DNA of 64,000 nt from Yamagishiella unicocca (lineage: Eukaryota > Chlorophyta > Chlorophyceae > Chlamydomonadales > Volvocaceae), in the NCBI GenBank assembly GCA_003116995.1, contig BDSL01000033.1, positions 310,001 to 374,000 of the forward strand, read 5' to 3'. The first letter of the stretch is position 1, and the number at the start of each line of letters is the position of its first letter. Both the position numbers and the translations under genes were made by a program. Shown in pieces: positions 34,401 through 46,560 of the stretch. The notes beneath the pieces were generated by a model. The model saw only the letters and a program-made list of their open reading frames with translations, did not search any database and was not told the DNA's origin.

Positions 34401-37400
34401 CTACTACCGGTGGCTCCGGTTCCCTCCCTGGCGGTACGACAGGCCAAGCGCTCCGCCCGCGAAGCCACCCGTGGTTTCGATGTCGTACGACTGGCCGAGC
34501 AGATCGCGGACTTCGTAGCTGGCGAGGGCGATGTGCTGGCACTGGATCCGCTGGGGTCGCTCGGTACGGCAGTGGCGCAGTCACTGGCTGGAGTGTACGG
34601 CCTCAGGCACTCCATGCAGGTGCGCTGCGGTTTTACCGTTAAACCCACGGTTGTCATTACAGTTACCGTTGCCGTGGCCGTTGCAGTGCCGTCATCATCT
34701 TCCCCTCTCCCGTCCCCCGGCGTGAACCCCCCTTTAAGCCCCCCTTCCCCCGCCTCTCGCGTGAACGAGTCGGTGTTTTTGCCAACCCTCCCCCCTTCCC
34801 CCCGCCTCTCACCCTCCGTCTCTCTTGCCCCTCTCCCCCTTCAGGGTAGTGCCAAGAAGAAATTCCTGTTGCTGCAGCCAACTGACCGCACTAAGGCCCC
34901 GGACGACAAGACACACGCCAAGGTAGCGGGGGCGGCTGGGGCCTGCACCTCGAGGCCACTGGCCCCTGCCTCCACCTCCGGCAGTCTACCCCTGCCTCCG
35001 GCTGTCTACCCTGCCTCACTGCATTTCGCGGCTGGGTGAAACCCCCCTCTGCCTTCCCCTTGCTGCTGCTTGCCAACCCACGCGGCGGCCCCCGGAAAGT
35101 TGTCGGGGGTTGTCGCCCCCTGCTTCATTGCCCCTCCTGTACGACCTGGACGTAACCGAACGCACCCATTCTACGTAACCGAGTGCGCCCGTTTTACGTA
35201 ACCGAATGCGCCGCAGGTGGCTAAGATTGTGGCGGCGGAGGTGGCGCGGCAGCAGCGGGGCGCGGCGGCTGGTGTCGGCGTGGGTCCCGCCGGCATGGCG
35301 CTGCAGGATGTGACGGTGGCGACGGTGGCGGCGGCGAGGCGGGGCCAACCTGCCAACAGGGGGGCCGCGAGGGCGCCTGGGGGCCCCGGCACCTCGGGGC
35401 TGGGACAGGGGCGGGGCAAGGTACGGCGGCGGCAGGCGGGTTTAGGAGGCCTGTGCTGCAGGGGCGCCCGCAGCGGCAGTGCGGCCGTGAGGCACCCTCA
35501 CTGGTGGGGGCGGGGGTTTGAGGGAAACCCGTGGACGTCCGAAAAAACGTTTAAAACAGAAGTTGGGGCGGGGGCGGAGGGGGGCGGGGGTTCGTGGATT
35601 CGTGCGTGTGTGTATCGCTGGTTGCTGCATGCGGGTCCTGATGCCGGGGGGGGGGGGTCCTGATGGCCGGTCGCGTTGGGGTACACGTACAGGTAGGTAG
35701 GGGCGTATGCGGGTCGGGTGGACTGAGGCTTGTCCCGGAGGCCCGGAGCCCCGGCGAGAGTCTCTCCTCCAACGTTTCCTCGCTGCCCCCTGCCCCTGCA
35801 GGCCGCCAGCTACAGCCAGCCGGTCGCCTTCGTCCGCAGCGGCGTGCAGCGGGACGGCGACGAGGACGACGAGGACGAGGATGATGGTGGCGAAGATGGT
35901 GGCGAAGATGGTGGCACTGGTGGAGACGAAGATAGCAGTGACGGCGATGAGGGGCTGGCTGGCGGCAGCGGCGAGGCTGCGGCGCTGGTCCGCAGCCGTG
36001 ATGCTTCTGGGCGGCGGCAGGCCACCACTCGGGCGGAAGCGGAAGCGGAGGCGGAGGCGGAGGGGCGGTTTGAGGCGGGATGTGTCGAGGAGGGTGAGGA
36101 GGAGGAGGCGGATGGCGAGGAGCTGCAGGCGCACCGGGGACTGGGGGTGATGGACGCGCAGAGGGAGTGGCTGGCGGCGGCGTTCGGAGGGCTGGGCTTC
36201 AGGTGCGGAGGGGGCTGGGTGGAGGGGCGGCTGGGTGGAGGGGCGGCTGGGTGGAGGGGCGGCTGGGTGGAGGGGCGGCTGGGTGGATGGGCGGCTGGGT
36301 GGAGGGGTGGCTGGGTGGAGGGGTGGAGGGGTGGAGGGGTGGCTGGGTGGAGGGCCCGGGGCAAGGGCGTTGGGAAGGGAGGGCAGCGGACCCGGAGCTA
36401 GCCGGTTGGGTAGTTGGGTAGTTCGTTAGGTCGGTATGGTTAAATTTCATCCGCTCCCTCACCCGCTGCCACCCTCCGCCCGCTCCCAGGGCCCAGCCCC
36501 ACACCCAGGAGCCGACCGGCCACAGCGGGGGAGGGCGGGGGGGGGACCCCCACGCGGCCGCCCCGCCGCTCGTTCCTGCCCCCGAGCCGCTGCTGGGGCC
36601 TTCAGACCGGCCAGCGCCAGCGGAGGAAGCAGAGGCCGCCGGCGACGAGTTGAGGCCGGTGGTCTCGGAGGGCGGTGTGTCGTACTTCCGGGCGCACTTT
36701 TGCCTTGGCCCAGGATACGCCGCGGAGGAGCCGCAGATCCAGATCTGTACGACGGGGGAGATCTTGGCGCCTCGGCGCCTCGCGGCGCAGACCGGCCTGG
36801 ATGCGGAGATGGAGGAGGAGGGAAGGGAGGCGTACGACACGGACGGGAGATGTGGCGCCGTACATGAGGAGGCGGCGGCGGAGGGGCTGGGTGGCGACGA
36901 TGGCGGCGAGGGAGCATGGATTGCTGACCGGCGGCGGGGGAGGGGGGGCCGGAAGGGGAAGGGCCGCGGCGCAGCGGGCGGTGCTGGCGGCAGCGGCGGC
37001 GGCGGCGGGAGAGGACGGCAGGGACCCGTGTCGGTGGCCCCCGGGGGCCTCCCTGGAGGCATGGGGTCGGCGGCCTCCGCGAGCGGCGAGCTGGGCAAGA
37101 CGTGTCAGCAGGTACGACATCATACTCGGGGTCGTCCTTCTAACCGCCCCAACCGCCCCCAACCGCCCAACCGCCCGGGGAGCCTGCCGAGCGCGGGTTC
37201 CAACCTCCTCGGGACACAGCGCTCCGTGAACCATCTTGAGCTCAGCTGCCGTACCACCTCCGCCCGCACCCTCATCACGTGATGTCCACCCTTACTGCTA
37301 GACACCACCAGCACCAGCACCATGCCCCCCCCCTGATCAGGTCAAGGCAGCAGGCAAGAGGGCCGCAAAGGAGGCGCGGCGGCAGGAGCGGCTGCAGCAG

Positions 37401-38102
37401 CAGCACGGTCATCCACTCCGGCAGCAGCAGCCGCAGCAGCCCGCGGTGGAACACGAGGGCAGCATGGGGGGGCAGCAGCAGGGTCATAAGGCCCTCACGG
37501 AGCAGCAGCAGGGCCAGGTAGTCGCGCCCGCCAACCTCAGCTACGAGTACGGCACATTTGAGCGCTTCGGCTCCGGTAGGCTGGCGGGGCTGGCAGGGGG
37601 CGAGTGCGGGGGCGGGTACGGAGGGGGGTGCAAGGAAGACCGGAGGGGTACGAAGGGGTAGGGAGGGGGTGGGGGGGGGTACGGAGGGGGTTGCGTCGGC
37701 GCGAGGAGTGTGCGGGGCCGCTGTGGGGCCGGTGCGGCTGGTACCCATACTGTGTGTATACATCCGTGCCGGTTGGCTGGCTGGCTGACTGGCTGGCTGG
37801 CTGGCTGCCTTTCATTCCTCTTGCTGCTGCATCCCCCCTGCCCCCACACCTCCTCCCTGACTGGAGCTGGCTGGCTGGCTGGCTGGCTGGCTGCCTCGAC
37901 TTCCTCTTGCTACTGAGTTCCTCTCGCCCCCGCACTTACGTTTCATTTCATCCCCCTACGTGTCGCAGGTATCGGGTCGCGGCTGATGGCGCGGATGGGC
38001 TGGGCGCAGGGGGACGGGCTGGGGAGGGCGAGGCAGGGGCGGGCGGAGCCGCTGAGGGCGTTTGTGCGACCCAAGAGCCTGGGGCTGGGGGCGGACGGCT
38101 GA
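31494..38102 (+). CDS. R3H and G-patch domain protein (SQS1-like)
   Basis: Twelve exons: 31494-31571, 31823-32186, 32768-33130, 33263-33754, 33967-34130, 34368-34619, 34845-34922, 35217-35420, 35802-36202, 36490-37111, 37341-37575, 37969-38102; 1128 aa, phases close. It starts MGRKKKKAP. Residues ~150-270 include a long Glu/Asp tract. An R3H domain lies near 505-600: [34 protein letters not shown] and a KKKFLLLQP strand. Acidic, Gly- and Gln-rich linkers follow. The G-patch is at the extreme C-terminus ([30 protein letters not shown]). R3H plus G-patch is the architecture of yeast Sqs1/Pfa1, which stimulates the helicase Prp43 in splicing and ribosome assembly. A nuclear RNA-helicase cofactor role is inferred from this. 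Confidence 0.9.
32547..32652. repeat. (CCAT)n tetranucleotide array in G-patch intron 2
   Basis: About 26 perfect CCAT units lie in the intron 32187-32767, beside G-rich GAGCAGGTGG repetition at 32220-32420. Confidence 0.96.
35511..35570 (+). repeat. intron repeat, type A
   Basis: GGGAAACCCGTGGACGTCCG then AAAAAACGTTTAAAACAGA in G-patch intron 8, sense orientation, ~90 bases after the donor. Confidence 0.7.
36215..36352. repeat. 16-bp minisatellite in G-patch intron 9
   Basis: CTGGGTGGAGGGGCGG and close variants are repeated about eight times just after the donor at 36203. Confidence 0.92.
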
Positions 38103-38614
38103 GACCCGTGGGTCGGGGGGCTGGATAGCAGGTGCCGGTGGTGCTCACGGTTGCCATCAGCGACCATTGGCTGCTGCAAGGCGGGGCAGCCTAGTGTACG
38201 GCCGTCTGACATTGCGCTCTAGGCAGAGAGGAACTGAAATCCTACTGGGCCGAAGGGCCGAATGGATATGCTGCTGCTGGCGACCGGGGCGATTCCGAAC
38301 ACCCTGGCAGCTGAGGGTTTCTGCGCAACTCGCATTGCACCGTGTGTACTATATTGAATTGTAGACGTTTCAGGGTTCGCGTGTTGCTTTTCGAGCTGGG
38401 CTGTCGTACATAACGCGCTCCGATCCGTCGGCTTGTTGGCAGGAAATTGCAGATATTTTTGTGCAAGCAGCGTCCAGTGATTACATAAAGGAAATCGAAG
38501 CGGCGAGCTTGAACGGATACTCGTGTACGCGGGCAGCTCTGCAACAATACCGCAAAACGCGTTGTCACCACACATTTGGCGCGACTTTTAAAAGGCTTTT
38601 AGTCTCCTTGTGTG
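38103..38614. other. short intergenic region
   Basis: It holds the 3' UTR of the G-patch gene and the promoter and 5' UTR of the dioxygenase. An ACCCGTGGGTCGG string at 38106-38118 equals the core of the intron repeat family described below. No other element is seen. Confidence 0.5.
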
Positions 38615-41600
38615 ATGTCAGGGATGAAACAGCAATGCAAAAGCGGCTGTTTCAGTCGCGCCGAGGCTCCAACTGTAAAGTCGCTGCGCCCTTGTGCTTT
38701 TGGCCAGCTGCCTAACGTCAGGGCACCAGTCCATGCGACGGCAACAAACTCCAGGACGCTACTGCGACCATTGGCTGCAGCGAGCGTTGCTGTTAGCACA
38801 GAGGTCGGCAGCTATGTGACACAGGAGGCTCGGCGAGCGGTCTTCGAGCGGGCCAAAGAACAGGTACGATGTGAAGTGGTTTTAATGGAACCGCTTGTTT
38901 ACACCGCAAAAATGGGATGCTGAAAAAGTCCGTTTGGTAGTTCGGATTGTCATCCTCCGCGCTACGCACATACGCGCGCGCACCAGGGAAATCAACCACG
39001 CCAACAAAATTGCTGAATGCCCACATGAGGAATACTACGATGCCCCACGACCTGGCTCAATGCACGTGCATGCGCTTCGTATCGCCAAACCTCCAACCAT
39101 CACCGGTATCCACCTGGTGCCACATCACTCGGTATCAGCACGTCCAGCGGGATAGCACAAGGCCTAGCTGCACTCGGCCCCCCCTACGGATCTCCACTCA
39201 CCCCTGAAAGGTTGCCTCGCACCTCTGCCTCCTCGCCCGGGGCAACTCGTCACCATCGCACACACGTCACCAGGCGCCCCACCAAATCCACCACCACCCA
39301 ACTCTTCCCCCCGCTCCCGAATCTCCCCCCTCCACCTACCCGCCCCCCTCTCCCCCTCCTGAACGTGTCCTTCTCAGTCTTACTTTTCAGAGTCGACCTA
39401 TAGATTCCCTCTGACCCCCTTCCTGCCGTACAGTATCCCGAGGCCGAGGCTAGTCTTCTCTCCGGCCGGCTGCCCTCGTGGCTGCGCGGCTCGCTGCTGC
39501 TCAACGGCTGCGGGGACTACAGCGGCATGCAGCACCTCTTCGACGGTTACGCCTGCGTCACCCGGCTGGCGCTGGACGGGTCGCAAGGGCGGGGCCGGGT
39601 GGCGGCCAGCCAGCGGTTCCTGGACACCGACGCGTACGGGTGGGTTCGTGTCGGTATCATTGAGGTCGCCTCTCTTCCCACAGGGCCGGTGTCCTCTCCC
39701 CCGCCTCGTCCCTCCCCGGTCTTCCCGCATACACACCGCCCTTCTTCCCCGCTCTGCCTACCCCTCCACTCCCTCTCTCCACCCCCTCTCGCCCTCACGC
39801 CCTGCCGTACCGGCCCCGCAGGAGCTTCTGCAGCACCGGCCGTATGAAGTACCGCGAGTTCCAGACGCCGGTGCCCGCGGATGGACCGCTGGCACGGGCG
39901 GTGGCGGTGGTGGAGAACCTGCTCACGCTGGTGGGGCTGGTGGGCTTGAGGGGGCCCTGGTGGGGCTGAGGGGGGGCTGAGGGGCCTGGCGTACTCCTCG
40001 GGGGGGCTGGGGGGCGGTGGGGGTGTACATGGAGTCAGGTGCTGTTTGGGCGCTGGGCCGCGCTGCGCACGTGGAGCCTCCCGGATGTCAGCCACCAGCC
40101 ACCAGGCAGCTGACTCCGCCCCTCGCGGCTGTCCTGGTCAACGCCTGCAAGCCTCATCACCCCCGCCTGCAAGCCTCATCAGCCCCGGCACGCCCTCAAG
40201 GTAACCACCACAACCACCACCACCATAACCACCATAACCACCACTGTCCCGGCCCCCGCGCAGCTGAGCAAGGGCCGCGCCTTCACGGACAACGCCTCCG
40301 TCAGCCTCACACCGCTGCCCGGGGGCAAGCTGCTGGCGCTCAGCGGTAAGAGGCTGAGCGTACGGCAGGGCGTACGACAGGGTGTACGGGAGACACCCTT
40401 CCACGGGATAAAACAGAGCGCGCGCACCCGCCGCTTTTTTCCCTCTCCCCTCTGCGGCGGGTACATGTCGGCCCAAGGGCTTCCGTTGAACCCCCCCCGC
40501 CTCCATCATCAGGCCTTCACTCTCCCCTTCCCTCCCCCCCTGTCAACGGTTCTTTTACCGGTTCTTTTATTGTAACCCCCCCCGTCAACGGTTTTACGCC
40601 TCCCTCGCCCCCGCCTTTACCCCTCCCCTCCCTCCCCCCTGTCTCCCCCCGCCCCTCCCCCCCCGACCATGCGCCCACTATCCTGTCTTTTTCGTGTCAA
40701 CGGTTTTCACGCCGCCCCTCCCCTCCCCTCCCTCGCCCCCCCAGAGGCCCGCACCGCCGCCTACCTGGTAGACCCCACCACGCTGGCCACGGGGCCCCAC
40801 GTGGAGTACGGCGACGGCCTGCCGGGCGACCTGACCACGGCGCACCCCAAGATGGCCCCGGACGGCTCGCTCATCAACTTCACCCGCAGCCTGCCCGCGG
40901 GGGGATACCACGTCTTCCGACAGGACCCGGTCAGCCTGCAGCGCCAACAGATCGCATTCATACGGTGCGCCTGGGGCCGGGAGGGGCCGGGTGGCTGCGG
41001 AGGTGCAGGGGGGCTGTTGTGGCGTGATTTTGGCCTAAGCGAATTTCCTGCAGAACTTCTTGCTTGCAAAGGCAACGGGTCGGCCGTCTTGAAAAAAGAC
41101 TCATTAAAAGACTTGGAGGGGGGATGAGGGTGCCGGGGGGGAAGAGCGGTGCGGACTGGGTTGGCTGCTGCTGCGGGTGGCGGTGCGGTCGCTGCCCCCC
41201 CGACTAAGGCGCCACCTCGTGTGAGTGTACGCTTTCACCTGGAACACCTACAAGCCAAACCAGCAGGCCTCAACCCCCTCTTCTTCCAGTTTCCTGATCG
41301 GATGACGTGTCCACTGTCGACCCACGGGGTTTCCTCTGATAAGCCCATGATAAGCCCTTCTCGCCCCCCCCCCTCCTGCCCCCCCCCTCCTGCCGCCCCC
41401 CCTCCTGCCGCGCCCCCTCCCCCTGCCGGCCCCCCCTCCTGCCCCCCTCAGCGACCGCGACCCCCTGGCTCCCTGCTGGGTCCACGACATGACCATCACG
41501 TCCTCGCACCTGATCATCGTAGAGCCACCCATTTTCATCAACATGCAGTCGCTGGTGCTGGGCAGCCCCAGCCCCTTCGCCTTCATGGACTGGCGGCCGG

Positions 41601-43678
41601 AGGTAGCGGGGGATTACAAAAATATCGGGGGAGGGGGTTTGATAAGAGAAGGGCGGATAGCGGGGGAGGGGGGAGGGAAGGGGGAGGGGGATTTGAGGGG
41701 AAACCGTAGCTCGGCACTGGAAAAATGAAAGTTGGACCGCCGGGGACACATGCCCTGGGGGCGGGTATTAGAGGGGTCCCGGCGCATGTTCCGCCTCCGT
41801 GTGGAGCCGTTGCAATGACACGCTGGAGCAACTCCCTTGTCCCTTGGGTTTTGCTCTTCCCGCCACTCCCTAACCGCTCTCCTCGTTCCCCCTCGCTCCC
41901 CCTCCCTCCCCCTCGCTCCCTCTCGCTCCCCCGCCCTTCAGGCGGGTACGCGGGTGCACGTTGTGGCTCTCGACGGCTCCGGGGTGAGTGCTTGGGGGGG
42001 GGAGGGGGCTTGGGGGAGGAGGGTTTTTATATAAGATAATCCAAGAACCCACGGCCGATAAACCGAGGAGGGGGGCCGTCACTTGCTGGGCGGGGTTACA
42101 GGGCGTTCGGGAGCTCACGGGGGCCGACCGGGCTGATCCTCGAGGGGGCCTTCCAGCGCTGCTTCGGCGGGGAGGTCGCGGCACCTGCCGCCACCTACCC
42201 GCGTCCATCCAGCAGCCAAACCCAAACCAACCCGTCAGCGCCAGCGGCCCACCTCCTCCTGACCCACCTCCTCCTGCCCCACCTCCTGGCTCCCAGATAC
42301 TGTACCCATGTCGTGTGACCGGGTCCTTATGCCACCCCACCCCCGCCTCACGTCCTCGCAGGCGGTCACTCACACGGCGCCCACGCTCTTCACGTTCCAC
42401 TTCTGCAACGCCTTCGAGCGCGCCGCTGCGGCCGGCGACTCCGGAACCGAGATCTGCGTGGACTTCAGCGTGTACGATGATCCGGAGGTCATCAACGACC
42501 TCTCCCTGGAGCGCCTTAACGCCTTCCCGGGCAAGGGTGAGACCATAGGGCCCCCCTCCACGCCACATTACGTCATCCTTCAGATCTCGTTAGCTCATCA
42601 CGCTCACGCCTCCGCCGCCTTCCCTCCCCCGCTCCCCACCCCCCGCAGACATCTCCCCTAGCTGGCTGCGGCGGCTGACCATCCCCCTCAAGGACGCCGC
42701 CGGCCGACCCGTGGGTCCATCCTCCCTGGCCGCCCCCGCGCCGCTGCTGAAGGACGAGGACGCGTACGGCAATTTCATTGAGTTCCCGGCGTACAACCCC
42801 AGGTGAGTACGGCACTGTAGTGACACACGCCGGGGCCCTTGCTTTGTGATGTAAACCCGTAGCCGGCGGGCATTCGAGATCCGTGGATCTTGGACCAGGA
42901 CAATGCCTCTTTGACTTCCTGGCTGACGTGGCTGCTTGCTAAGCAGCACGCACCGCTGCAGCAATTGCAGTTGTTTGGGAGGGAGACGCAACGTCACGAG
43001 GCAAGCTACCCAGTGCCAAACCCCCAGTCTCCCTCCGGCCCCCAAACCCCGCATGACGCCCCGCGCCTTCCGTGATGACAGGTTCCGCGGACAGCCGTAC
43101 CGGTACGCGTACGGCACTGCCGCCGTACGACCGACCAACATGGGCAACGCGCTGGCTCGTCACGACCTGCAGGAGGGCACCAGCAAGCTCTGGCACCAGC
43201 CGGGAGGCATGCCGGGTAGGCAGGGAGGGGGCAGGGGAGGGCAGGGAGGGGGAAGTGGAGGGAGGGCAGGGGGCAGGGCAGGGCAGGGAGGGGGAAGGCC
43301 AGGGCAGGGTGTGCCCTGTTGTATGTTGCGGTGCTTGTCTGAGGGGTTACCGCGACCCTCCTCTTCTCCTCTTTCCCTCCGCATCTGTCCGCCGGCCACC
43401 CACTCTTCCGCCATCACGCCCCTCCCCTCCCCTCTCCTGTGTATGCCCCTCCCCCTCCCCCGCTCCCCCGCTCTCCCCTCCCAGCTGAGCCCGTCTTCGT
43501 GCCGCGCCCCGGCGGTACGGCAGAGGACGACGGAGTGCTTCTGGCCACAGTGGCCCAGGCGGACGGCAGCAGCGCGTTGGTCGTGCTGGACGGGGCCAGC
43601 ATGGAGGAGGCGGCGCGGGTGGCGCTGCCGTTCCAGGTGCCGTACCGCTTCCACGGCACGTTTGTGGCGGCCGAGTAG
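38615..43678 (+). CDS. carotenoid cleavage dioxygenase family protein
   Basis: Eleven exons: 38615-38863, 39434-39639, 39822-39930, 40264-40345, 40745-40964, 41452-41602, 41942-41983, 42362-42536, 42649-42802, 43082-43215, 43485-43678; 571 aa, phases close. The N-terminal ~60 residues are Ser/Arg/Ala-rich and lack acids, fitting a plastid transit peptide. The family core follows, including the early WLRGSLLLNGCGDYSGMQHLFDG block. All four iron-binding histidines are visible: TAHPK (~250), WVHDM (~300), FTFHFCNAF (~366) and RFHGTF near the C-terminus. The enzyme should use Fe(II) and O2 to cut a carotenoid or apocarotenoid double bond. The subclass (CCD1, CCD7, CCD8 or NCED) cannot be fixed by eye; the compact length and divergent sequence are compatible with a CCD8-like algal member. 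Confidence 0.9.
41690..41740 (+). repeat. intron repeat, type A (diverged)
   Basis: GAGGGGAAACCGTAGCTCGG in dioxygenase intron 6, sense orientation, ~90 bases after the donor. Confidence 0.45.
42030..42068 (+). repeat. intron repeat, type D
   Basis: AAGATAATCC...CCACGGCCGATAAACC in dioxygenase intron 7, sense orientation, ~45 bases after the donor. Confidence 0.8.
42301..42340 (+). repeat. intron repeat, type C
   Basis: ATGTCGTGTGACCGGGTCC in dioxygenase intron 7, ending ~21 bases before the acceptor; the same intron begins with a type D copy. Confidence 0.7.
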
Positions 43679-45100
43679 GGAGCCGCGGAAGGCAGGGGAG
43701 GGTAGTGTCGGTGCGCAGTGCAAAGGAGGGTAAAAGGAAGTCCCGTGCAAAGGAGGGGGGAGGCCGAGCAGGAGGCACCTGGGGAGGTGGGCCAGGCGGC
43801 ACTGGGTAGGGCTGGAGGCATTCGGTAGGGTGGGTGGGAACACTGGGAAGGGGGGTTGGGGGAAATGGGTGCTGTGCTGGGCTACAGATTCATCCTTGCA
43901 TGAGGGGCAGGGTGTGTGCGGTCCGCGTGGGTGACAAGCGCAGCACCAGCATAGCTAAGTGTGTCGGGAGTGTGTCTTGATCAGGGAATATTTTGATGCA
44001 TTCGGTCTGAAGACAAAATATCGTGTCTGCCAAAAAATATGGCAAGTGGTGAGGCTGTGAGAACCCAGCCGCCGAGAGTAAGCGCCCGCAGTGTACAATT
44101 TTGGAGGGTGAGAGAATGAACGGGAGTTCTGTTCTAATGGCTATTGTAACGGAGGGGCGGCCGCTCCTCCCCTGGAGATGTGACGCAAGGATTTTGAACA
44201 AGCAAGCAAGCTACCGGTATTGAGGGGCGTACCAGAGCGACCGTTTCGGCAGAGCGGTGTCGGGTCAAAGAGGGGATGGGAGGCCTGGAGCCTTGGGTGG
44301 TGCAGGGGGCACGTAGGGTGGGGGACGGGAAGGGTTGGGAGCCGTGGAATGCGTATTTGACGCAAGGCCGGAAAGGTGGCCCTTTGCCTTTTGCGAATGT
44401 GTGGATTGGCTTGCATCTTGCGTCCCTCTAGATTCTTAATTCGTAAGTCGTCAGTTTGGTACGTACCGTATGTGTTCCCTTGCTGCCGGCAACATGTCGA
44501 ACCCAGCCTGACCCGGCACCTCGTGTCGCTGCCCACACAAACGACTATCTATGGAGACAGCCGATGTAGTTCTGGTGTATAGACACGATTATAGTCACGT
44601 ATTGTAACTATTGTAAAACCAAGTGTAGTATTCCAGCCCGACTCCAATTTACATAGCATCACCAATTCAGCATCTAGCGAGGAGATTTTATGAGGATGCG
44701 TCAACTGCTGATGGACAGATAGACGAGGGCCTACGCCGTTGACGAGCTGTCTGCGGCAAGCTGACGATGCCGTGGAATGAGCTCCTACTACTGCCTGACT
44801 ATCAGGCGCATGCACCCACCGCCCATCGAGGAGCAGCTAGACCGTCACCGTTGGTTCCGTTAGCGAACACATGTGCAGCTTTGCTTCATTTTTTTTATCG
44901 ATAAAAGACGGGTACCGTCTTCTTCGTGAAGCAGATGGTCGTGTAAATAATAGCGTTGTGTGGTGAAGTGTGCGATGTCCGAAAGCGAGTGGAGGAGCAA
45001 GCGTATTGTTTGTGATGTAGTCCCGTATGGAGAGTAGTATTGCATAGTCTTACAAGATGAAGTACGCTGAGGCCGTACTATCCTAGCGAATAACAAGGAA
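43679..45100. other. intergenic region before the inverted duplication
   Basis: It contains the dioxygenase 3' UTR with a TGTAA at 44145, then sequence of lower GC content without a recognisable exon. Confidence 0.5.
44145..44149 (+). terminator. candidate TGTAA polyadenylation signal
   Basis: TGTAA lies 467 nt after the dioxygenase stop codon, the first such motif seen downstream. Confidence 0.5.
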
Positions 45101-45988
45101 CGGGGAAGCATCTGGCGGTGGCGGCGCACCTGTCTTCGGAAAGGCAGGACGAACACTCACAGGTGAGTGTAGATTACTGAAGTTCACGGAGACATGGCCG
45201 AAACGCAGCACAGTAGCCATGCTTAAAGATAGCTGCACTACATGTCAGCACTTGACATCTGGCTTGCATGGCCACATTGCAAATACTTCTTACTTTCGTA
45301 TTGTGCGTGAATATAGCGCTTTATAGGTTGCTGTCGAAATGGAGGCACAGTTGCCACGGTGGCGTTGGCCGCAGGTTCCTTAAATGACGCTGCACTTCAT
45401 GTTCACCTAGTTCTGCCACGTTCCACGTCATGCAATAGTTCATAACTTTACTGCATTACTTTAAACACATGTTGCAAGCCAAACTGATATCATCGTTCTG
45501 CATACATACCACATACAACTGCATCAATGGCGCAATCGACTACTGCTGCTATGCTCGCCATCAAGCGCCGCCGTAAGTGTGGTTCCTGTGACTGGGATAC
45601 ATATATAACACCAACCAATGCCCACCCAAACACCGGCTTCATAACGAACAAGGATGCTACGCCAACCCTGACTGCTCCTCGCATGACAACCAACAAACTG
45701 CCCCCGCCGACCAACAACACCGTCGTTGTCTGCCTTCCCCACGCCCACATCGATCCTCACAGGCATCGCGGAGCCAGCAGCCGGCCTGAGCATGGCAGAG
45801 GTCAGGCGTGTCCGTGCAGAGGCACCACGCAACAAGGCGATGTGCGTCCAATCGCTGGCTGCTTCCGATCGGATGCCATCCGGAGCGCAGCTCACCGAGG
45901 TGGCGTCGGACATCCGGCCCAACAGCGGCGCCATCGGATCCTACCTGTCAAACCTCAGCGAAAGCATGCCTCCAGGCGCTGTCCTGGA
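45101..45988 (+). repeat. left arm of a long inverted repeat
   Basis: This ~888-bp arm is the near-identical reverse complement of ~46099-46985, with only scattered single-base differences. It starts abruptly inside what is an exon in the right arm's context (see 46924-47180). No flanking direct repeat is visible at 45101 or 46985. Confidence 0.95.
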
Positions 45989-46139
45989 CGCCAAAGAAGC
46001 CATCGTGGATACCCTCCACGGTGCTGTATACGACGTCTGTCGTGACCAGGAAACACAGGAGCACAAGATCGCGCTCCCATGCCTGGACCTTCTCACGCTG
46101 GAGGACAGCACCTGGAGGCATGCTTTCGCCGAGGTTTGA
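45527..46139 (+). CDS. unknown small protein, left copy in inverted duplication
   Basis: Exons 45527-45572 and 45763-46139 give 140 aa, beginning MAQSTTAAMLAIKRR and continuing into IAEPAAGLSMAEVRRVRAE. The split codon closes in phase and the splice sites are GTAAGT and TCACAG. Residues up to about 120 include the loop-encoded segment DAKEAIVDTLHGAVYDV, which reads like normal coding sequence. The last ~11 residues before the stop come from the antisense strand of the other copy, so the native C-terminus is lost. No domain is recognised. It could be a host gene or part of an unrecognised mobile element. Confidence 0.5.
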
Positions 46140-46560
46140 CAGGTAGGATCCGATGGCGCCGCTGTTGGGCCGGATGTCCGACGCCACCTCGGTGAGCTGC
46201 GCTCCGGATGGCATCCGATCGGAAGCAGCCAGCGATTGGACGCACATCGCCTTGTTGCGTGGTGCCTCTGCACGGACACGCCTGACCTCTGCCATGCTCA
46301 GGCCGGCTGCTGGCTCCGCGATGCCTGTGAGGATCGATGTGGGCGTGGGGAAGGCAGACAACGACGGTGTTGTTGGTCGGCGGGGGCAGTTTGTTGGTTG
46401 TCATGCGAGGAGCAGTCAGGGTTGGCGTAGCATCCTTGTTCGTTATGAAGCCGGTGTTTGGGTGGGCATTGGTTGGTGTTATATATGTATCCCAGTCACA
46501 GGAACCACACTTACGGCGGCGCTTGATGGCGAGCGTAGCAGCAGTAGTCGATTGCGCCAT
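45948..46560 (-). pseudogene. unknown small protein, right copy, read through the loop
   Basis: Exons 46560-46515 and 46324-45948 mirror the left copy with the same intron. After SESMPPGAVL-like sequence the frame runs through the loop in antisense and stops inside the opposite arm. The C-terminal third is therefore probably not native protein, and the copy is best seen as broken. Confidence 0.5.

Noticed and set aside
40015..40260. Possible extra coding exon in dioxygenase intron 3
   Set aside because: Open frames there lack family similarity, and exons 3 and 4 join in phase without it.
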